A model generated the notes under the pieces. That model was not told the DNA's origin. It worked only from the letters and a program-made list of their open reading frames with translations, and did not search any database. Shown here piece after piece: positions 23,603 to 33,754 of a stretch of DNA of 64,000 nucleotides (position 1 is the stretch's first letter; each line of letters begins with the position of its first letter). Where the stretch lies: contig NZ_AXAI01000010.1 in the NCBI RefSeq assembly GCF_000472425.1, forward strand, positions 98,375 through 162,374, written 5' to 3'. Both the position numbers and the translations under genes were made by a program. Source of the DNA: Bradyrhizobium sp. Tv2a-2. GTDB taxonomy: Bacteria > Pseudomonadota > Alphaproteobacteria > Rhizobiales > Xanthobacteraceae.

Positions 23603-25228
23603 ATGCACGATAGATCCAGTCCAATCGACGGCCCGATCCGACCAGCGAGGACGACGGGCTTCAATTTCATAGGTCTGCCTCGCGCCGCGATCATGCTCCT
23701 TCTCCCGGCAACCCTTTGGGTCTGGCTGTGTTGGGATTGGCCAACTCGACTCGGCTTCTATTCAGATGATTGGATGATCTTGTTACATCCCTTCGTCGGT
23801 ACCGCGGAGGCTTTCCGTGATATTGCGCATGGCGTCGCGACGCGCCCCGTCTCGGTCCCCTTTATTTGGCTAGCTCAGGAGATCGTCGACTGGTCGCCGG
23901 CCCGATCGCAAATTTTGAACGCCGTCATGTTATTGGTCGCGGCAGCGAGCGTCGGTATGCTCGCAGCAGCTCTGAGCGCTGGTGTACGCGGCCTCCGGGA
24001 CGGCGCTTTCTTTGGAGCCTGCGTTGCTAGCAGCGCCTTTATCGTCTTCCCCTCCAATATCGGAACTTTCGCATGGGGCGTCGGTGTCAGTACGGTGATC
24101 CCGGCCCTTCCCTTGTTCTGCCTCGCCATGAGCTTGCTCTTGCACGCCGGCAGCAGCTGGTGGCGGCTCGCCGCCGGACTTCTCATGGCCCTGCTATCAC
24201 ACCTGTCCTATGAGGCCTTCTATTTCCAGGAGATCACGGTCCTGTTGATCTCGACAGCCCTCCGCGGAAGCCGGATAACGGACATTCCCTGGCGAGCGGT
24301 CATTGGCTCGGCTGTTGTCAGTGTCGGTTGCCTTGCTTTCAACCGTACGACCTCCGACGGCGTCCAAAAGACCTTCCACTGGGATTTCCTTCAAACCTTC
24401 ATCGCCGGTTATTCGCGCATTCCCAGCATCCTCGGTCACGCCGTCCGCGAATATGATCTCCTGATTGCCACGTCTGTCATCATAACAGGCCTGGCAGGCG
24501 CAATCTGCCTGGCCCGGTTTGTTGGTCTTTGGCGAGTGCAAATCGCGCTTCTTGTCACAATCTGCGGAGTTGTCGCGTCCGGCTTCCTCTACGCTTTTGC
24601 CGGCTACGGCTTCGCGGCGGAAGGACCAATGGCGCGCGTCGGCGTCATTCTCGCGACCTATTACTCGATCGGCTCAGGTGTGCTGGCGACTGCTGCTTGG
24701 AGTGCGACCCGCTGGTATCGCTTGCCTGCCTTTGCATTTTGCCTGTTCGCCGCCATCGCCTTCGTGGCGCTCGGCCTCACAGCGCGATCGCGGGTCGATG
24801 AATGGGCAGATACCTGGGCTTACGAGCTATCAAGACTATCCAGGCTGCCTGCTTCGATAATTTCTAACGAATTGCCCGAGGATGCCGGGCGGCGGATTTA
24901 CCTTGCTATCGAGGACAAGGCCCAAACATTCGTCGAGCCCGCAACAGCACCTTGGGAAATTGCCGGTGCAGTGGCCTGGAAGGCTTCTCAGACTACCAAT
25001 AGCCGGCGGTTAATGGTCGATACCTGGCATGGGAGCCATACCGCGCCCTACTGGTTCTCGGCCCCGGGAAATTGGTTCAATCGTTGGAACGGGAACAGCT
25101 TCGAGCAAGGCCCCTGCGGAAGTGGCGGAATCACGTATAGCTCCCCTGGCGCCGAGCTCTGGCTATGGAAGACATCGACAAGCGAACTAACCCGAATCGA
25201 AGCTCCTTGGGAATATGGGTGCAAGTAG
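23603..25228 (+). CDS. Large polytopic membrane protein, GT-C glycosyltransferase-like
   Basis: 541 residues from ATG 23603 (an in-frame TTG lies 9 bases upstream). About 11-12 hydrophobic helices, with the first loop carrying LGFYSDDWMILLHPF. The paired Asp in SDDW matches the catalytic loop position of GT-C enzymes that use polyprenyl-phosphate sugars, including Gtr-type serotype-conversion proteins. After the last helix a periplasmic C-terminal part (about 130 residues) remains. Together with the GtrB-like and methyltransferase genes it suggests transfer of a (methylated) sugar onto a surface glycan. No family name can be assigned confidently. Confidence 0.65.
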   Translation: MHDRSSPIDGPIRPARTTGFNFIGLPRAAIMLLLPATLWVWLCWDWPTRLGFYSDDWMILLHPFVGTAEAFRDIAHGVATRPVSVPFIWLAQEIVDWSPARSQILNAVMLLVAAASVGMLAAALSAGVRGLRDGAFFGACVASSAFIVFPSNIGTFAWGVGVSTVIPALPLFCLAMSLLLHAGSSWWRLAAGLLMALLSHLSYEAFYFQEITVLLISTALRGSRITDIPWRAVIGSAVVSVGCLAFNRTTSDGVQKTFHWDFLQTFIAGYSRIPSILGHAVREYDLLIATSVIITGLAGAICLARFVGLWRVQIALLVTICGVVASGFLYAFAGYGFAAEGPMARVGVILATYYSIGSGVLATAAWSATRWYRLPAFAFCLFAAIAFVALGLTARSRVDEWADTWAYELSRLSRLPASIISNELPEDAGRRIYLAIEDKAQTFVEPATAPWEIAGAVAWKASQTTNSRRLMVDTWHGSHTAPYWFSAPGNWFNRWNGNSFEQGPCGSGGITYSSPGAELWLWKTSTSELTRIEAPWEYGCK

Positions 25229-25309
25229 CGAGCCTTGGCGGCAACGCGCACAAACGAGTGCCACAACACTCCCGCCTCCTGTATCGACTATTCGTTGGTG
25301 TGGATGACA

Positions 25310-26062
25310 TCAGCTTGCGGTCTTGCCGCCGTTCACGCGGATGATCTGACCGGTGATGAAGCTCGCGTGCTCGGAGGCGAGGAACAGGATCGCATCCGCG
25401 ATCTCGTCCGGCCGTCCGCCGCGCTTGAGCGGGACCGCGGCATAGAAGGCTGCCTTCTTGTCGGGCGAGCCGGTCAAGCGATCCAACATGGCGGTTTCCG
25501 TCGGCCCCGGCGCGACCGCGTTGACTCGGACGCCATAGCTAGCAGCTTCCAGCGCCGCCGATTTCGTCAACCCTTCGACCGCATGCTTGCTCGCGGTGTA
25601 GAGCGACATGTTCGCGGCTCCCCGCGCACCCATGGTGGAGGAGACATTGACGATGCTGCCGAAGCCCTGCTCCCGCATCACCCGCATCTCGTGCTTGAGA
25701 CTGAGCAGCGTGCCGAGAACATTGGTCTCGAAGGTTGCGGCATAGCTGTCTGCCGTCTGCTCGATGACCGGGCCCGGCGTGCCCTCGACGCCTGCGTTGT
25801 TGACGGCGATGTCCAGACCGCCGAAGCGCGCGACGGCGCGGTCGACGAGATGGCGCACGTCGTCTTCGTGACGCACGTCAGCCCTCACGAATTCCGCCTC
25901 AGCACCCAGGCCGCCGAGCTCGGCCGCGAGTGCCTTGCCTGCATCCTCTCTGCGGCCGGACACGACCACCCTGTAACCGGCTTTCGCGAAGCCAAGAGCG
26001 GCTGCGCGGCCGATGCCTGTGAGAGCTCCGGTGATCAGTACGACTGGCGAGGACATGGACAT
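25310..26062 (-). CDS. SDR-family oxidoreductase
   Basis: 250 residues of the classical short-chain dehydrogenase/reductase fold. Cofactor motif TGALTGIG near residue 11, NNAG near 88, catalytic Ser in VNVSSTMG, and YTASK for Tyr/Lys. The ending GQIIRVNGGK is standard. It reduces or oxidises an alcohol/ketone with NAD(P), but the substrate is unknown. It faces the island tail-to-tail across 81 bp. GC content returns to the local high level, so it may belong to the original chromosome. The 237-bp gap beyond it (26063-26299) shows no gene. Confidence 0.88.
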   Translation of the reverse strand: MSMSSPVVLITGALTGIGRAAALGFAKAGYRVVVSGRREDAGKALAAELGGLGAEAEFVRADVRHEDDVRHLVDRAVARFGGLDIAVNNAGVEGTPGPVIEQTADSYAATFETNVLGTLLSLKHEMRVMREQGFGSIVNVSSTMGARGAANMSLYTASKHAVEGLTKSAALEAASYGVRVNAVAPGPTETAMLDRLTGSPDKKAAFYAAVPLKRGGRPDEIADAILFLASEHASFITGQIIRVNGGKTAS

Positions 26063-26299
26063 CTCCTGGATTCGGCGTGACTTCGGGAGGATGCTTGGTT
26101 TGGTGGCGGACGCCGCTGCAGCCCTTCCCGTTGCGCATGAGATAGAGGCACACAGCGCTCAGGAAAAAGACTTTAATGGACTGAGGCCATGCCTCATAGG
26201 CATGAAGCGAGGTGACCGTCGCACGCTCGGTTTCGGGCGGCGTCTCCGCCGTCGTTGCGAGGGGCGAAGCGGCGAAGGTCGGGACCGAGCGTCGCCCGG

Positions 26300-27112
26300 C
26301 TAATCCGGACGGCTCAGCTCCGCGAGCGGCGCGCCGTTGCGGGCGGAGGTGCGGCTGTCGCTGCCTTTCAGCATCTCGCGTAAGTAGGCGACGTTGGCGG
26401 CTGCCTCGTCCGACGGCAGGTCGGCCTTGACGATGGTTTCGGCTTCCGCAAAGTGCCCCTGCAGACCGACCACGAGACCGAGATTCTGCCGAACCCGCGA
26501 ATCGGCCTTGGGGTTGGCATAGGCTTGGCGCAGCACCTGCTCCGCCTTCGGCAGGTCCTTCGTCAGCATGTAGGAGAGGCCGAGATTGGACAGCACCGAA
26601 GGCTCGTTCGGCACGATCTTGAGAGCGCTCTCATAGTAACGCCGCGCCTCGTCGTGGCGGCCCATCTGGTCAAGGCAGGTGCCCTGCACCGAGAGGATGT
26701 GCCAGTCGGGATTGGCGGGCGAGTGCGCGCGAGAGAGCACGTCGAAGGCCTGCTGGAAATTGCCGTTGTCGGCGAGCGCCCGGCCATAGGCCGCGAGCAC
26801 CGCCTTGTTGCCGGGATTGTTGATACTGGCCTGCTCGAGCACGGCAGCAGCCTGCGCGCGCTGGCCGTTGGCACGCAGCGCCTGGCCATAGGCGAGCGCC
26901 GCGTCGGCATCCTTGGGGTTGGCCCGGTAGCGGTCGCCATAGGCCTGCTCCGCCGTGCGCGGGTCGGAGTCGGGTACCGGTTCGCTTCTGGAGGAGGACG
27001 TGATCGATCCGGTGATGTCGGACATGGTCTGGCAGCCGCCGAGACCCATGGCCAAAACCACGGTCAGGGCCGCGGACGCGAGAAGCCGGGCGGGACTGTA
27101 CTGCTGACGCAT
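26300..27112 (-). CDS. tadD: Tad pilus lipoprotein TadD (TPR protein)
   Basis: 270 residues from ATG 27112. A signal peptide with lipobox LGGC (Cys27) is followed by a Ser-rich linker and tandem TPR units: AYGDRYRANPKDADAALAYGQAL, QAAAVLEQASINNPGNKAVLAAYG, YYESALKIVPNEPSVLSNLGLSY and others. TadD is an outer-membrane-anchored adaptor of the Tad apparatus. It lies 6 kb from tadC on the opposite strand, separated by the low-GC block and an SDR gene. In-frame starts up to 27157 would lengthen the signal peptide unnaturally. Confidence 0.88.
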   Translation of the reverse strand: MRQQYSPARLLASAALTVVLAMGLGGCQTMSDITGSITSSSRSEPVPDSDPRTAEQAYGDRYRANPKDADAALAYGQALRANGQRAQAAAVLEQASINNPGNKAVLAAYGRALADNGNFQQAFDVLSRAHSPANPDWHILSVQGTCLDQMGRHDEARRYYESALKIVPNEPSVLSNLGLSYMLTKDLPKAEQVLRQAYANPKADSRVRQNLGLVVGLQGHFAEAETIVKADLPSDEAAANVAYLREMLKGSDSRTSARNGAPLAELSRPD

Positions 27113-27170
27113 GAAAACGGTTCTAAAGCGAACGGATCGATCCGAACGCATCAGCAATAAACCGTTAACG

Positions 27171-27185
27171 CTAACGGGCGGTTAA
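27171..27185. promoter_or_regulatory. CtrA-like site upstream of tadD
   Basis: On the minus strand TTAA-N7-TTAG, seven of eight consensus bases, about 60 bp before the tadD ATG. This is the third such near-match in front of pilus genes in this window. Confidence 0.3.
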
Positions 27186-27239
27186 TAGGGGGTCGCGGTG
27201 ATCACGGGAATACCTTCACGGCGCGGCCCTCGCCGTCGC

Positions 27240-27443
27240 TCAATATTCGATCGCAAGCCGTTTCCTCACCTCGTCGATCCGCTTGTCCAGCGCATCGAAG
27301 CGGGCGTGCAGGGCGCGGTCATGCAGATAGAAAATATAGCCGAGCGCCGCCAGACCGAAGATCCAGTGATGGGCCTCGACATAGTTCAGCACTGCCTCGA
27401 TCGCATGGCCAATGAAAGACAGGATACCCAACACCACGTCCAT
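27240..27443 (-). CDS. Small membrane protein of unknown function
   Basis: 67 residues. Two hydrophobic stretches (VVLGILSFIGHAIEAVLNYV and WIFGLAALGYIFYL) are followed by a charged, heptad-like helix (RALHARFDALDKRIDEVRKRL) that could form a coiled coil. GAGGGA lies about 8 bases before the ATG, supporting translation. It is divergent from the leucyl aminopeptidase gene. I do not recognise a named family. Confidence 0.65.
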   Translation of the reverse strand: MDVVLGILSFIGHAIEAVLNYVEAHHWIFGLAALGYIFYLHDRALHARFDALDKRIDEVRKRLAIEY

Positions 27444-27606
27444 CGCATTTCCCTCAGGGGTTCTCGTGTTTGCCGGGAATCTAGCATATTCGCCGCACCT
27501 GCCGCCAAGAGCCCCAGGTCAGGGCTTGCCGATTGCGGGCGCTGCAAAACTCTGCGAAGTCTTGAATCCGCCGCCACAGCGCCGCCTCTTGCGAGATGAG
27601 CCACGC

Positions 27607-28983
27607 ATGCCAATCCCTTTCGAAACCGCCGCCACCGCCGCTGTTCCCATCACCTTCGTGACCAAGCCGGGTTGGGAGGCGATCCGCGCCGGCCTTGCGC
27701 CCGCGGCACGGCAGTTCGCCGACGGCAACGGCTTTGTCGGCAAGCCCGGCGTCTGCCTGACGTTGCCGGGCACAGACGGCACGGTTGCGCAGGTCCTGTT
27801 CGGCCTGGAAGAGGCGGACGCCGGATCGCCCGATCCGTTCCGTCCGGGCGCCCTGCCCGGTCTGTTGCCTGCCGGCACCTACCGCTTTGCCAACGCTCCG
27901 CACGACGCGCGTCTGGCGGCGCTTGCCTTTGCGCTCGGCAGCTACCGCTTCGGCCGTTATCGCAAGGCGGATGGGCCGGGCGCGAAACTGGTGCCGCCTG
28001 ACGGCGTCGATGTCGTCGCCATCAGCCGGATTGCGGAAGCAGCGGTGCTCGCCCGCGACCTCGTCAATACGCCCAGCAACGATATGGGCCCGGAGCAGCT
28101 GGCGCAGGTGGCTGCGGACGTCGCCGCGCGCTTCGGCGCACGCTTCAACTGCATCATGGGCAACGAGCTCGAGAAGGGCTTTCCACTGATCCATGCGGTC
28201 GGCATGGCCTCGACCCGTGCACCGCGGCTGATCGATTTCTCCTGGGGCGATCCTTCGCATCCGAAGGTGACGCTGGTCGGCAAGGGCGTCTGCTTCGATA
28301 CCGGCGGGCTGGATTTGAAACCGTCGTCCGGCATGCTGAACATGAAGAAGGACATGGGTGGCGCCGCCAATGTGCTGGCGCTGGCGCAGATGGTGATGGA
28401 TGCAAAGCTCAAGGTCCGCTTGCGGGTGCTGATCCCGGCGGTCGAGAACGCGGTCGCCGGCAACGCTTTCCGTCCGCTCGACATCTTCCGCTCGCGGAAG
28501 GGGCTATCGGTCGAAATCGGCAACACCGATGCGGAGGGACGGCTGATCCTCGCCGACGCATTGGCCTATGCGGACGAGGAGAAGCCGGAGCTTCTGATCG
28601 ACATGGGCACGCTCACCGGCGCTGCACGGGTGGCGCTGGGGCCGGATCTGCCGCCGTTCTATACCCAGGATGACACGCTTGCGCTTGAGGTCGCGCGTTG
28701 TGCGCGCGAGGAGAACGATCCCCTCTGGCGCATGCCGCTGTGGGCGCCTTACGACAGCTGGCTGGACGTGAAGATGGCGGACATCACCAACGCGCCGTCC
28801 GGCACCTTTGCCGGCTCGATCACCTGCGCACTGTTCCTGCAGCGCTTTGTCGAGCACGCCAAAAGCTGGCTGCATTTCGACATTTTTGCCTGGACACCTT
28901 CGGCCAAACCTGGACGGCCCGAGGGCGGCGAATGCCAGGCGGCGCGTGCCATGTTCCGCCTGCTCGGAGAACGCTATGCATGA
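27607..28983 (+). CDS. M17 leucyl aminopeptidase family protein
   Basis: 458 residues. The catalytic domain has VGKGVCFDTGGLDLKP, KKDMGGA and the signature NTDAEGRL, holding the Lys, Asp and Glu ligands of the two-metal site. It removes N-terminal residues from peptides in the cytosol. The N-terminal domain (about 1-130) is divergent, as in the shorter M17 members separate from PepA. ATG 27607 is chosen; the reading upstream to 27412 is out of the family and antisense to the gene at 27240. Its last 8 bases overlap the downstream NlpC/P60 gene, suggesting joint peptide or peptidoglycan turnover. Confidence 0.9.
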   Translation: MPIPFETAATAAVPITFVTKPGWEAIRAGLAPAARQFADGNGFVGKPGVCLTLPGTDGTVAQVLFGLEEADAGSPDPFRPGALPGLLPAGTYRFANAPHDARLAALAFALGSYRFGRYRKADGPGAKLVPPDGVDVVAISRIAEAAVLARDLVNTPSNDMGPEQLAQVAADVAARFGARFNCIMGNELEKGFPLIHAVGMASTRAPRLIDFSWGDPSHPKVTLVGKGVCFDTGGLDLKPSSGMLNMKKDMGGAANVLALAQMVMDAKLKVRLRVLIPAVENAVAGNAFRPLDIFRSRKGLSVEIGNTDAEGRLILADALAYADEEKPELLIDMGTLTGAARVALGPDLPPFYTQDDTLALEVARCAREENDPLWRMPLWAPYDSWLDVKMADITNAPSGTFAGSITCALFLQRFVEHAKSWLHFDIFAWTPSAKPGRPEGGECQAARAMFRLLGERYA

Positions 28984-29814
28984 TCCGCGGCTGACGCCGG
29001 CGCGCGGCGACATTGCCGCCAAACATCTCGAAGGCAAGGTGGAGGCGGCCCGCTTCGTCGAGGGCGAGACGTTCGCAATAAGCGCGAGCCTTGCGTCGTT
29101 GCGCGAGGCGCCGGTTGCCGATGCCGCGCTTCTTACCCAGGCGATCAAGGGCGAGATCGTGACGATCTACGATCGGAATGAGGAAGGTTGGGCCTGGGGC
29201 CAGCTTGCAGCGGATGGATATGTCGGCTGGCTGCCGCAAGCCACGTTCGTGAAATACGGTCCGAACCCTACTCACAAGGTGACAGCGATTCGAACCTTCG
29301 CATTCCCGGGTCCCTCGATCAAATTGCCTCCGGTCGAGACGCTAGTCATGCTGTCGCTGGTGACAATGGTGCGCGAAGAGGGCGACTTCGCTGTTACAAG
29401 CGAAGGCCTGTTTTTGCCGAAGCAGCACATCGCCGATATGGGCAATTTAGAAGCCGATTTTGTCGCAATCGCCGAGCGCTTCATTGGCACGCCGTATTTG
29501 TGGGGCGGCAAGAGCAGCCTTGGAATCGATTGCTCAGGGCTGGTGCAGGTATCGCTGCATGCCGCAGGCATCGAGTGCCCGCGCGACAGCGACATGCAGC
29601 AGGCCCAGTTCGGCCGCGCACTCGATGCGCATGAGTCAGAGCGGCTGCGGCGTGGTGATCTCATCTTCTGGAAGGGCCATGTCGCTATTGTCCGCGACGC
29701 CGATACGGTCGTGCATGCCAATGCCTTTCACATGGCGACTGCAATCGAAGGTACGCAAGACGCGATCGCGCGCATCAAGGCCGCTGGCAGCGAGGTAACG
29801 GCGATCAAGCGGAT

Positions 29815-29818
<4 letters not shown>
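28976..29818 (+). CDS. NlpC/P60 (C40) peptidase with SH3-like domain
   Basis: 280 residues. Bacterial SH3-like repeats occupy about residues 25-150 (GEIVTIYDRNEEGWAWGQLAADGYVGWLP). The C40 domain begins GTPYLWGGKSSLGIDCSGL with nucleophile Cys186; His235 lies in GHVAIV, and HANAFHM supplies the third position. It resembles dipeptidyl-peptidase VI-type murein endopeptidases that cut gamma-D-Glu-diaminopimelate bonds. No signal peptide is visible, consistent with a cytoplasmic role in recycling of murein peptides beside an aminopeptidase. It overlaps the M17 gene by 8 bp, and its stop overlaps the convergent yejF stop. Confidence 0.9.
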
Positions 29819-31452
<1,634 letters not shown>

Positions 31453-31460
31453 GCGAGGCC

Positions 31461-32639
31461 TCACCTGAACGTCTTGCGTGGATCAAATGCGTCGCGCACG
31501 GCCTCGCCGATGAAGATCAAAAGCGACAGCATGATCGCGACCGAGAAGAAGCCGGTGAAACCGAGCCACGGCGCCTGCACGTTGGCTTTTGCCTGCGACA
31601 GCAGTTCGCCGAGCGACGGCGAGCCGGGCGGCAAGCCGAAGCCGAGGAAGTCCAGTGCGGTCAGCGTCATCACCGATGAGGAGACGATGAAGGGAAGAAA
31701 CGTCATGGTCGCGACCATGGCGTTCGGCAGCAGATGGCGGAACATGATCACGGCATTTGACACGCCGAGCGCGCGCGCTGCCTGGATGTATTCGAAATTG
31801 CGCCCGCGCAGGAATTCAGCGCGGACCAGACCGACCAGCGACACCCAGGAAAACAGCGCCATGATGCCGAGCAGGATGAAAAAGCCCGGCGGCAATACGG
31901 CCGAAATGATGAGGAGCAAATAGAGATAGGGAATGGCGTTCCAGATCTCGATGAAGCGCTGGAAGCCGAGATCGATCCAGCCGCCGAAATAGCCCTGAAC
32001 GCCGCCGGCGGCGACGCCGATGATCGAGGAGACGATGGTGAGGCTTAGGCCGAACAGCACGGAGATGCGGAAGCCATAGATCAGCCGCGCCACCACGTCG
32101 CGGCCCTGATCGTCGGTGCCGAGCCAGTTATATTCGAGGTCGCGGCAACTCTTCAGCCCCTTCTTCTCGACCACCGGCGCGCACTGCTTCTCGGTCAGCA
32201 TCCAGGTCGGCGGTGACGGTGCCGGCGTCGGCAGGTCGAGATTGTGGGTGTCGTAGGAATAGCGGATCAAGGGCCAGACGATGACGCCGCCCTTGTCCTT
32301 GATCAGCTTCTGCAAATAGGGATCGCGGTAATCGGCCGCGGTCTCGAAGTCGCCGCCGAAGGTAGTTTCCGCATAGGTGACAAAGGCTGGCCAGTACAGA
32401 CGGCCGTCGTACTTGATCAGGAACGGCCGGTCATTGGCGATCAATTCGGCGAACAGGGAGACGAAAAACAGGATCATGAAGATCCAGAACGACCAGTAGC
32501 CGCGCTTGTTGGCCTTGAAATTCTCCCAGCGCCGCCGGTTCAATGGCGACGCCTGGAACCGATGCCGCGTCGGCGGCACGGCCTCGCCGAGTGATGATTG
32601 CGTGGTGACCTCGACGGGAGGCGGTGCGGTGATCGTCAT
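31461..32639 (-). CDS. yejE: Peptide ABC transporter permease (YejE-like)
   Basis: 392-residue inner-membrane permease of the DppC/OppC class. The long N-terminal region (FQASPLNRRRWENFKANKRGYWSFW) and a large periplasmic loop between helices 1 and 2 (about 60-180, with two Cys) are YejE traits. Five more helices and the EAA-like segment ARALGVSNAVIMFRHLLPNA follow. ATG 32639 shares one base with the yejB stop, which fixes the start; the upstream extension is inside yejB. Confidence 0.92.
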   Translation of the reverse strand: MTITAPPPVEVTTQSSLGEAVPPTRHRFQASPLNRRRWENFKANKRGYWSFWIFMILFFVSLFAELIANDRPFLIKYDGRLYWPAFVTYAETTFGGDFETAADYRDPYLQKLIKDKGGVIVWPLIRYSYDTHNLDLPTPAPSPPTWMLTEKQCAPVVEKKGLKSCRDLEYNWLGTDDQGRDVVARLIYGFRISVLFGLSLTIVSSIIGVAAGGVQGYFGGWIDLGFQRFIEIWNAIPYLYLLLIISAVLPPGFFILLGIMALFSWVSLVGLVRAEFLRGRNFEYIQAARALGVSNAVIMFRHLLPNAMVATMTFLPFIVSSSVMTLTALDFLGFGLPPGSPSLGELLSQAKANVQAPWLGFTGFFSVAIMLSLLIFIGEAVRDAFDPRKTFR

Positions 32640-33751
32640 CAGACCTCCCGCGCCTCGAAATCGATCCGCGGATCGATCCACATATAGGTGAGGTCGGAGA
32701 TCAGGTTCACCACGAGCCCGATCAGCGAAAAGATGTAAAGCGTACCGAACACGACCGGGTAGTCGCGGTTGAGCACGCTTTCAAACGAGAGAAGGCCCAG
32801 GCCATCGAGCGAGAAAATGGTTTCGATCAGCAGCGAGCCCGAGAAGAACGCGTTGATGAAGGCGCCCGGAAAGCCGGCGATCACGATCAGCATGGCGTTA
32901 CGGAAGATATGACCGTAAAGCACCTGGCGCTCGCTGCAGCCCTTGGCGCGTGCCGTCATCACATATTGCTTTCGGATCTCATCCAAGAAGGAATTCTTGG
33001 TGAGGAGCGTCATGGTCGCAAAGGCACTGAGCGCCATCGAGATCAGCGGCAGGGTCAGGTGCCAGAAATAGTCGATGATCTTCCAGTACCAGGGAAACTG
33101 CGACCAGCCGTCGGAAGTCAGCCCGCGCAGCGGGAAGATGTTGAAGAACGAGCCGCCAGCGAACAGGATGATCAGGAGAATCGCGAACAGGAAGCCCGGG
33201 ATCGCAAAGCCTACGATGATGACCGCTGAGGTCCAGGTGTCGAACTTCGACCCGTCCTTCACCGCCTTGCGGATGCCGAGCGGAATCGAGATCAGATAGG
33301 TCAGAAGCGTCATCCAGATGCCGAGCGACATCGAGACCGGCAGCTTCTCCTTGATAAGCTGGATCACGCTGACGTCGCGGAAATAGCTCTTGCCGAAATC
33401 GAAGCGCGCGAAATTCCAGACCATGAGCGCAAAGCGCTCCGGCGCCGGCTTGTCGAAGCCGAACTGCTTTTCCAGGCTCTTGATGAAGTCGGGATCGAGG
33501 CCCTGCGCACCGCGGTATTTGGAATTGACCGCGTCGGCGGACGCGCCGACCTGGCCTGGCCCGCGGGCGCCGAAATCGCCGCCCCCGCCGGAGATGCGCG
33601 AGGTGCCGCCGGTATCGGCGCCGGAGAGCTGCGCAATCACCCGCTCCACCGGCCCGCCCGGCGCGAACTGCACCACGACAAAGGACACGAACAGGATTCC
33701 GAGCAGGGTCGGAATCATCAGGAGGATGCGTCGGGCGATATAGGCGCTCAT
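32639..33751 (-). CDS. yejB: Peptide ABC transporter permease (YejB-like)
   Basis: 370-residue DppB/OppB-type permease. MSAYIARRILLMIPTLLGILFVSFVVVQFAPGGPVE is the family start. A long periplasmic insertion (about 40-105, Gly-rich) is typical of YejB. The segment MTARAKGCSERQVLYGHIFRNAML is the EAA loop that contacts the ATPase. It starts 3 bp after the second binding-protein gene and overlaps yejE by one base. Confidence 0.93.
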   Translation of the reverse strand: MSAYIARRILLMIPTLLGILFVSFVVVQFAPGGPVERVIAQLSGADTGGTSRISGGGGDFGARGPGQVGASADAVNSKYRGAQGLDPDFIKSLEKQFGFDKPAPERFALMVWNFARFDFGKSYFRDVSVIQLIKEKLPVSMSLGIWMTLLTYLISIPLGIRKAVKDGSKFDTWTSAVIIVGFAIPGFLFAILLIILFAGGSFFNIFPLRGLTSDGWSQFPWYWKIIDYFWHLTLPLISMALSAFATMTLLTKNSFLDEIRKQYVMTARAKGCSERQVLYGHIFRNAMLIVIAGFPGAFINAFFSGSLLIETIFSLDGLGLLSFESVLNRDYPVVFGTLYIFSLIGLVVNLISDLTYMWIDPRIDFEAREV

Positions 33752-33754
33752 GAC

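Larger units (their letters stand above)
20153..25228. other. Lower-GC surface-glycan island inside the tad locus
   Basis: Base composition falls sharply after tadC: a hand count gives 27 of 60 G+C at 20461-20520 against 41 of 60 at 19321-19380. The block carries an acyltransferase, a GtrB-like glycosyltransferase, a methyltransferase and a GT-C-like membrane protein, all on the plus strand. Its intergenic regions are also AT-rich. It lies between tadC and the tadD region. No integrase, transposase, tRNA or flanking direct repeat was seen, so the mode of entry is unknown. Confidence 0.65.

Noticed and set aside
26250..26280. GTTGCGAGGGGCGAAGCGGCG segment as a repeat relic in the SDR/tadD gap
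   Set aside because: Resembles a known dispersed type in this group, but only one partial copy is visible here, so it is not called.
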